Source of the DNA: Microbacterium flavum
GTDB lineage: Bacteria > Actinomycetota > Actinomycetes > Actinomycetales > Microbacteriaceae
Direction of reading: 5' to 3'
Assembly (NCBI RefSeq): GCF_018717645.1
Contig: NZ_JAFLHG010000005.1
Coordinates: forward strand, 1-64,000
DNA: 64,000 nt
Shown here: piece by piece, positions 59,126 to 64,000 of the stretch
How positions within the stretch are numbered: the first letter of the stretch is position 1
Layout of the letters: every line of letters starts with the position of its first letter
Program-made: the position numbers and the translations under genes
The notes under the pieces: generated by a model
Database searches by the model: none
What the model was told of the DNA's origin: nothing
What the model saw: the letters and a program-made list of their open reading frames with translations, nothing else

Positions 59126-60728
59126 CCTCGGGCGCGCGAGCGCCATCATCGGCGCGGGAACGATGTTCTCGCGGGTGACCGGTCTCATCCGGTCGATCGT
59201 CCTCGTCGCGGTCATCGGCTCCTACAGCAGCCGCGCGGCGGATGCCTTCACGGTAGCGGCGACCCTCCCGACGAACGTGTACGAGCTTCTCGCCGCGGGC
59301 GTCATCACGGGCATCATCGTGCCGCAGATCGTGAAGGCCGCCGCACACACCGACGGCGGCTCGCGCTATGTCTCCAAGCTCCTGACCCTGGGAACGGTCG
59401 TCCTCATCGCCGCGACGGCGGTGATGATGGCGCTTGCGCCGGTCCTGGTCTGGATCTACGCCCCGGATTGGGAACCCGAGCAGCGCGCGCTCTCGATCGC
59501 GTTCGCCTACTGGCTGCTGCCGCAGCTGCTGTTCTACGGGATCTTCGCGCTCCTGGGCGAGGTGCTCAACGCGCGCAAGGTGTTCGGCCCCTACAGCTGG
59601 GCGCCGACCGTCAACAACCTCATCTCCATCGTCGGTTTCGGAGCGTTCCTCGCCGTTTTCGGCGGGCCGTTCACGGAACTCTCCGACTGGGATGCGCCGA
59701 AGATCGCCCTCCTCGGCGGAACGGCGACCCTCGGGATCGCGATGCAGACGGTCGTCCTGCTGTTCTTCTGGAAGCGCACGAAGCTCCACGTGCGCCCCGA
59801 CTTCCGCTGGCGGGGCATCGGCCTCCGGCACATCGGGACCCTCGCCTGGTGGACCTTCCTCGCGGTGGTCGTCGGCCAGCTCGCCGGCATCGTGCAGTCC
59901 CAGGTCGTGACGCGGGCCTCCGGCGAGGCGAGCGTCACGGTCATGGTCTACGCGTGGCTCATCTTCATGCTGCCGCACTCGATCGTCGCGATGTCGATCT
60001 CGACGACCTACTTCACCCGGCTCGCCGAGGATGTCGCGGCGGGACGGCTCGACCGGGTCGGTCCGAACCTCGACGAATCGATCCGGGCGATCGCGGTGTT
60101 CGGCTTCGGCTTCACCGCCGCGATCGCCGCGGCATCCGTCCCCATCACGCGCGTCTTCACCGCCAGTGCGGAGGGCGCGGTCGCGATGGCGTGGGTGCTG
60201 TGCGCGTACCTTCTGGCCCTCGTGCCCTTCGGGGTCCTCGTGGTCCTCCGCCGCGGGTTCTTCGCGTTCCAGGACACCCGCACGCCGTTCATCTTCTCGT
60301 TCGTGCAGGCCACCCTCGCGGCGCTCGGTGCGGTCATCGCCGTCGTCGCGGTGAACCTGGGCGCCCTCCCGCTCGGATTCCTCGCCGCAGCGGTCGCCCT
60401 TGCGCAGTCCCTGTCGACCTATGTGCAGCTGCCCCTCGCACTGCGGCTGCTGCGCCGCCACACCGACACGCGCGCGCTGCACGCCACCTGGCGCGCGCTC
60501 GGCCGCTTCGCACTCGCCGCGGTGCCCGCGTTCGCCGCCGGCTGGGGCGTCTTCCTCCTCCTCGGCGGCGTGGACGGGTGGACGACGAGCGACCGGTTCC
60601 TCGGCATCGCGGGCGGAGCCCTCGTCGGCGGGGCCTCGCTCCTCGTCTACGCGGGTGCGCTCGCTCTGCTGCGCGCCCCCGAGCTGTCGATCGCCACGGG
60701 CGTCGTCCGCCGGGTCCTCGGACGCTGA
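59118..60728 (+). CDS. murJ: Lipid II flippase MurJ
   Basis: The ATG at 59118 has GGAGG at six-base spacing and overlaps the preceding stop by eight bases. The 536-residue product has fourteen hydrophobic segments and the MurJ features: SAIIGAGTMFSRVTGLIRSI at the N-terminus, the TLPTNVYELLAAGVITGIIVP segment (seen as NVYELLAAG) and VLRRGFFAFQDTRTPF in the second half. MurJ moves lipid II to the outer membrane face for peptidoglycan synthesis. The C-terminal pseudokinase extension found in mycobacterial MviN is absent. Confidence 0.94.
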   Translation: MASLGRASAIIGAGTMFSRVTGLIRSIVLVAVIGSYSSRAADAFTVAATLPTNVYELLAAGVITGIIVPQIVKAAAHTDGGSRYVSKLLTLGTVVLIAATAVMMALAPVLVWIYAPDWEPEQRALSIAFAYWLLPQLLFYGIFALLGEVLNARKVFGPYSWAPTVNNLISIVGFGAFLAVFGGPFTELSDWDAPKIALLGGTATLGIAMQTVVLLFFWKRTKLHVRPDFRWRGIGLRHIGTLAWWTFLAVVVGQLAGIVQSQVVTRASGEASVTVMVYAWLIFMLPHSIVAMSISTTYFTRLAEDVAAGRLDRVGPNLDESIRAIAVFGFGFTAAIAAASVPITRVFTASAEGAVAMAWVLCAYLLALVPFGVLVVLRRGFFAFQDTRTPFIFSFVQATLAALGAVIAVVAVNLGALPLGFLAAAVALAQSLSTYVQLPLALRLLRRHTDTRALHATWRALGRFALAAVPAFAAGWGVFLLLGGVDGWTTSDRFLGIAGGALVGGASLLVYAGALALLRAPELSIATGVVRRVLGR

Positions 60729-60912
60729 CGCTGACGCGGACGCCGGGCTCGCCTCCCCCCGAGGGCGCCGACGCGCAGCGCTGCGAAGAGTGCAGCCGCG
60801 CCACCGCGGAGCATGAACGCGGAATGCCCCGCGGCTAGCATGGGTTCTACGCTTCAGGGCCCGGATTCGGGCCGTGGGGAAAGCCACGAGATCGCCTCAG
60901 AAAGGCAGCGCA

Positions 60913-61905
60913 GTGCGACAGGTCATCATCATCGGTTCGGGACCGGCGGGTTTCACCGCCGCGATCTATGCGGCGCGCGCCAACCTCTCCCCGCTCCTCG
61001 TGGCGAGCTCGGTCGAGACCGGCGGCGAGCTCATGAACACCACCGAGGTGGAGAACTTCCCCGGCTTCCCGGAGGGTGTCATGGGCCCCGAGCTCATGGC
61101 CAAGATGCAGGAGCAGGCGGAGAAGTTCGGCACCGAGGTGCTCTACCAGGACGTGACCGAGCTCGACCTCGACGGCGATGTCAAGCGGGTGATCCTCGGC
61201 AACGGCGATGTGCACGAAGCCGAGTCGATCATCTTCGCGACGGGGTCCGCCCCGCGCAAAATGGGCATCGAGGGTGAGCAGCGGCTGTCCGGCCACGGGG
61301 TCTCCTACTGCGCGACGTGCGACGGGTTCTTCTTCCGCCAGCAGGAGATCGCGGTGATCGGCGGCGGCGACTCCGCGATGGAGGAGGCGACGTTCCTCAC
61401 GAAGTTCGCCTCGAAGGTCTACATCGTGCACCGTCGCGACGAGCTGCGCGCCTCCAAGATCATGCAGGACCGCGCCTTCGCGAACGAGAAGATCGAGTTC
61501 GTCTGGAACAGCGAGGTCGCCGACGTGCTCGGCGGTGACGCCGTCACCGGGCTCCTCCTCCGCGACACGGTCGACGGATCGACGCGCGAGCTCCCCGTCA
61601 CCGGCGTGTTCGTCGCGATCGGCAACGACCCGCGCACGCACCTCGTGCACGACAAGCTGCGCCTCACCGAGCACGGCACCGTGTGGGTGGACGGCCGCTC
61701 GTCGCACACCTCGGTTCCGGGCGTCTTCGCGGCGGGGGACGTCGTCGACCACATCTACCGTCAGGCCGTCACGGCCGCCGGCTCCGGCACGACGGCGGCC
61801 CTCGATGTCGAGCACTACCTCGCGGCGCGCGGCGACGCCGGCCTCCCCGAGGTGCACGCCTCCGAGATCGACGGTCTCGCCGACGTCGCTGAGGACGCCG
61901 CGTAG
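60913..61905 (+). CDS. trxB: Thioredoxin reductase
   Basis: The GTG at 60913 gives a 330-residue protein starting directly with the FAD-binding motif VIIIGSGPAGFTAAIYAAR. The redox-active CATC (Cys133 and Cys136), the NADPH-binding VIGGGDSAMEEA and the C-terminal GVFAAGDVVDHIYRQA are all present. The in-frame ATG at 60874 would add 13 residues ahead of the dinucleotide fold. The enzyme reduces thioredoxin, whose gene follows 75 bases downstream. Confidence 0.96.
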   Translation: MRQVIIIGSGPAGFTAAIYAARANLSPLLVASSVETGGELMNTTEVENFPGFPEGVMGPELMAKMQEQAEKFGTEVLYQDVTELDLDGDVKRVILGNGDVHEAESIIFATGSAPRKMGIEGEQRLSGHGVSYCATCDGFFFRQQEIAVIGGGDSAMEEATFLTKFASKVYIVHRRDELRASKIMQDRAFANEKIEFVWNSEVADVLGGDAVTGLLLRDTVDGSTRELPVTGVFVAIGNDPRTHLVHDKLRLTEHGTVWVDGRSSHTSVPGVFAAGDVVDHIYRQAVTAAGSGTTAALDVEHYLAARGDAGLPEVHASEIDGLADVAEDAA

Positions 61906-61980
61906 GCGTCGGGAACAACCGAGACGCATCCGGCGTTCTCTGCAGAGACACGAACGTGTCGTACATCTAAGGAGTTGGAC

Positions 61981-62304
61981 ATGACCGCGAAGGCCACGAG
62001 CGAGAGCACCTGGCAGCAGGACGTCATCGACGCGGAAGGCCCCGTGCTGGTGGACTTCTGGGCCGAGTGGTGCGGCCCGTGTCGCATGGTCGGGCCGATC
62101 CTCGACGAGATCCAGTCGGAGAACGGCGACAAGCTCACCGTCCTCAAGCTGAACGTCGACGAGAACCCGAACCTCGCGATGGAGTATCAGATCACCTCGA
62201 TCCCCGCGATGAAGGTGTTCAAGGGGGGCCAGGTCGAGACGACCATCATCGGCGCGAAGCCGAAGGTCGCTCTCGAGAAGGATCTCGCCGCCTACATCCG
62301 GTGA
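61981..62304 (+). CDS. trxA: Thioredoxin
   Basis: A 107-residue thioredoxin with AAGGAG six bases before the ATG at 61981. It has the redox motif WCGPC (Cys31 and Cys34), the buried Asp in VLVDFWAEW and the cis-Pro in TSIPAMKVF. It accepts electrons from TrxB and reduces cytoplasmic disulfides. The trxB-trxA-parB-parA neighbourhood is typical of the actinobacterial origin region. Confidence 0.97.
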   Translation: MTAKATSESTWQQDVIDAEGPVLVDFWAEWCGPCRMVGPILDEIQSENGDKLTVLKLNVDENPNLAMEYQITSIPAMKVFKGGQVETTIIGAKPKVALEKDLAAYIR

Positions 62305-62322
62305 GGTTCGCCGTCGGCGTCG

Positions 62323-62664
62323 TCAGGATGCCTCGACGCGCACCGATGCGTCCCACGTGCGGTGTGGCTCGCTGCCCAGCAGCCGCCACACCGCGCGGGT
62401 AAGGGCCGGGTAGTCCAGCGAGATCTGTCGCAGCACGCGGTAGTTGCGGGCCGCCGTCGGGCGGTTCCCTCCGTCGGCGGCGATGTTCTCCGCGCGCAGC
62501 GTCAGGACGACCAGTTCGTCCACGGACGGCAGGTCCTCCATGAAGTCCCACGGGTCTTCGCCGACGCGGATGCGCTCCTCGATCAGCACCGACAGCTCGT
62601 CGGATGCCTCGGCGCGCAGCACCTCGAGACTCGCTCGGCGCGGGAGGGGTGGGCGATCGGACAC
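62323..62664 (-). CDS. Hypothetical protein, 113 residues, downstream of parB
   Basis: An acidic, soluble protein with helical character (LEVLRAEASDELSVLIEERI, then DPWDFMEDLPSVDELVV and TAARNYRVLRQISLDYPAL). It starts nine bases after the parB stop on the same strand, so it is probably the third gene of a parA-parB operon. It resembles short hypothetical proteins found at this spot in related genomes; no function is known. Confidence 0.65.
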   Translation of the reverse strand: MSDRPPLPRRASLEVLRAEASDELSVLIEERIRVGEDPWDFMEDLPSVDELVVLTLRAENIAADGGNRPTAARNYRVLRQISLDYPALTRAVWRLLGSEPHRTWDASVRVEAS

Positions 62665-62673
62665 CCCTCCAGC

Positions 62674-63750
62674 CTACGCGCCCGTCGTGTCGCCGTACCC
62701 GGTTTCGCCGATCTCGGCCAGGACCCGGTTGAGGTCCTGGATGGTCGCGAAATCGATGATGATCTGGCCTTTTCTCGATGAGAGAGCGATCCTCACCTTG
62801 GTGTTGAGTCGATCTCCGAGGCGTTCGGCGACGTCGTCCAGGTGAGCGCGTCGCGCGCCGGCCTTCGGCGCCGGAGTGCGGTGCAGAGCTGCCTCCGCCC
62901 CCTTCGCGGCGGCCTCGGCGGCACGCACGGAGAGGTCCTCGTTGACGATCTTGTCCGAGAGGCGCTGCATGGCGTCGACATCGTCGAGCGAGAGAATCGC
63001 GCGCGCGTGGCCGGCGCTGAGCACACCCGCGGCAACGCGCTGCTGCACCGGCACCGGGAGCTTCAACAGACGGATCGTGTTGCTGATCTGCGGACGCGAG
63101 CGGCCGATGCGCGTCGCGAGCTGTTCCTGCGTGATCCCGAAGTCCTCGAGGAGCTGCTGGTAGGCGGAGGCCTCTTCGAGCGGGTTGAGCTGCGACCGGT
63201 GCAGGTTCTCGAGGAGCGCGTCGCGGAGCAGATCCTCGTCCGCGGTCTCGCGGACGATCACGGGGATCGAGCTCAGGCCGGCCTCGCGCGCCGCACGGGT
63301 GCGTCGCTCACCCATGATGAGCTCGTACGCGCCCTCCTCGTTGCGGCGCACGACCACGGGCTGGAGCACGCCGAACTCGCGGACGCTGTGGACGAGTTCC
63401 GCCAGGTCGTCGGCGTCGAAGTTGGTGCGGGGCTGTCGAGGATTCGGGACGATCTCATTCGGGTCGATGGAGATGAGCCGTGCGCCCGGGACCGCGAGCA
63501 GGTCGGGCTGGTCGGACTCCGCCGCGGCATCCGCCGGCGACGAGACCTCATCCGTCCGAGTGGCTCCAACCGCGGTGCTCTCCGCGTCGGTGGCGTCCGA
63601 CGGGGACACATCCGACGGCGAGTCGGCGCCGGAGCGCGAGGGGGCGAGGGATGCCCCGGGGAAGAACACATCGACGGGTCGTGCCTCGGTGCCCTCCGTC
63701 GTCGGAATGAGTGCGCCGATCCCCCGGCCCAATCCCGTGCGCTTCGCCAT
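62674..63750 (-). CDS. parB: Chromosome-partitioning protein ParB
   Basis: A 358-residue ParB. Near the N-terminus GRGIGALIP is the ParA-contact motif, followed by an Asp/Ser/Ala-rich linker of about 65 residues. The CTPase domain carries NEIVPNPRQPR and the GERRTRAA motif; the parS-binding helix-turn-helix is ITQEQLATRIGRSRPQISNT, and a C-terminal dimerisation domain follows. ParB spreads from parS as a clamp and guides origin segregation. It overlaps the parA stop by one base (TGATG). No parS site was seen in the window. Confidence 0.97.
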   Translation of the reverse strand: MAKRTGLGRGIGALIPTTEGTEARPVDVFFPGASLAPSRSGADSPSDVSPSDATDAESTAVGATRTDEVSSPADAAAESDQPDLLAVPGARLISIDPNEIVPNPRQPRTNFDADDLAELVHSVREFGVLQPVVVRRNEEGAYELIMGERRTRAAREAGLSSIPVIVRETADEDLLRDALLENLHRSQLNPLEEASAYQQLLEDFGITQEQLATRIGRSRPQISNTIRLLKLPVPVQQRVAAGVLSAGHARAILSLDDVDAMQRLSDKIVNEDLSVRAAEAAAKGAEAALHRTPAPKAGARRAHLDDVAERLGDRLNTKVRIALSSRKGQIIIDFATIQDLNRVLAEIGETGYGDTTGA

Positions 63751-64000
63751 CAGTTGCCTTCCTCGTTGGTCTTCGCCCGCTGTCTGAGCACCAGCTCGAC
63801 CGCGGCTTCGCGGTACGAGACGGCGCCGACGGACTGGGGATCGTACGCGATCACGGTCTGACCGAAGCTCGGAGCCTCGGAGACACGGACGGTTCGTGGG
63901 ATCACCGTACGGAGCACCTCCTGTGGGAAGTGCGCGCGCACCTCCTCCGCCACCTGTTGCGCCAGGCGCGTCCGGCCGTCGTACATCGTCAGCAGGATTG
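63750..64000 (-). CDS. parA: Chromosome-partitioning ATPase ParA, C-terminal part (runs off the window)
   Basis: The last 83 residues of ParA/Soj: TMYDGRTRLAQQVAEEVR, then IPRTVRVSEAPSFGQTVIAY and SVGAVSYREAAVEL, which are conserved in chromosomal ParA. The Walker motifs lie beyond the window. ParA forms a DNA-bound gradient that pulls ParB-parS complexes. The frame stays open to base 64000, so the ATG inside it at 63986 is an internal Met, not the start. Confidence 0.95.
   Translation of the reverse strand, partial: ILLTMYDGRTRLAQQVAEEVRAHFPQEVLRTVIPRTVRVSEAPSFGQTVIAYDPQSVGAVSYREAAVELVLRQRAKTNEEGN

Noticed and set aside
62305..64000. parS site near parAB
   Set aside because: No TGTTTCACGTGAAACA-like palindrome was seen here or elsewhere in the window by eye.
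1..64000. CRISPR array, prophage, rRNA operon or riboswitch
   Set aside because: No regularly spaced repeat-spacer pattern, phage structural genes, rRNA sequence or recognisable riboswitch core was seen.

Overview
The window looks like the chromosome of a high-GC actinobacterium of the family Microbacteriaceae, most probably Microbacterium or a close relative. The base composition, the dense ATGA/GTGA gene overlaps, frequent GTG starts and the core gene neighbourhood (parA-parB, trxA-trxB, murJ with a DUF6049 gene, cca, rpsF-ssb-rpsR-rplI, dnaB) all fit. Genes of this kind normally lie close to oriC, which should be a few kb beyond the right edge, past parA. This assignment is an inference from gene content and order; no rRNA or tRNA gene was seen.

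Region 1 (1-9.9 kb) is accessory. An IS3-type element (only its end is in the window) has cut an IS21 istA gene; the intact istB follows. Then come a CDF-type cation transporter, a 5'-truncated MmyB-type regulator, a DUF347/COG4705-type membrane protein with a 42-residue membrane peptide, an acidic secreted repeat protein, a PAP2 phosphatase, an efeUO iron-uptake pair behind a DtxR/IdeR-like box, an OmpR-family two-component system and a DedA protein. Five of these transcription units have the same tandem hexamer (CTTAGA-N5-CTTAGA, 11-bp period) upstream, which suggests one regulon controlled by the local two-component system and centred on the envelope, possibly on undecaprenyl-phosphate lipid handling.

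Region 2 (10-22.6 kb) carries a metallophosphoesterase, then a Tn7/Tn5053-type transposition operon on the minus strand (tnsA, tnsB, tniB, tniQ and two small genes, nearly all joined by stop/start overlaps). A plausible element end with a TGTCA terminus and two direct repeats lies at 18.48-18.57 kb. tniQ appears frameshifted near its 3' end: the downstream frame encodes a LysR-like helix-turn-helix and ends exactly at the next start codon. Between this element and dnaB sit a small winged-helix gene and a 1194-residue YobI-like membrane P-loop NTPase, a candidate conflict or defence protein.

Region 3 (22.7-64 kb) is mostly chromosomal backbone with metabolic and regulatory genes: dnaB with a cluster of DnaA-box-like sequences upstream; a secreted GH81 endo-beta-1,3-glucanase with a PT-rich linker and CBM6-like domain beside a LacI regulator; the rpsF-ssb-rpsR-rplI operon; a glycosyltransferase with a divergent TetR gene; a TMEM175-like channel; a dipeptide-type ABC importer; an ABC-2 exporter with a DesKR-like two-component pair; an aldehyde dehydrogenase/DUF779 pair; a MarR/EamA divergent pair; malQ; a GAF-domain regulator; cca; a methyltransferase; DUF6049-murJ; trxB-trxA; and parAB.

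One sequence-quality warning: rpsF contains a stretch at 31093-31126 that closely resembles an Illumina P7 adapter read-through with a poly-A tail, and the conserved core of ribosomal protein S6 is altered there. The rpsF sequence should not be taken at face value.
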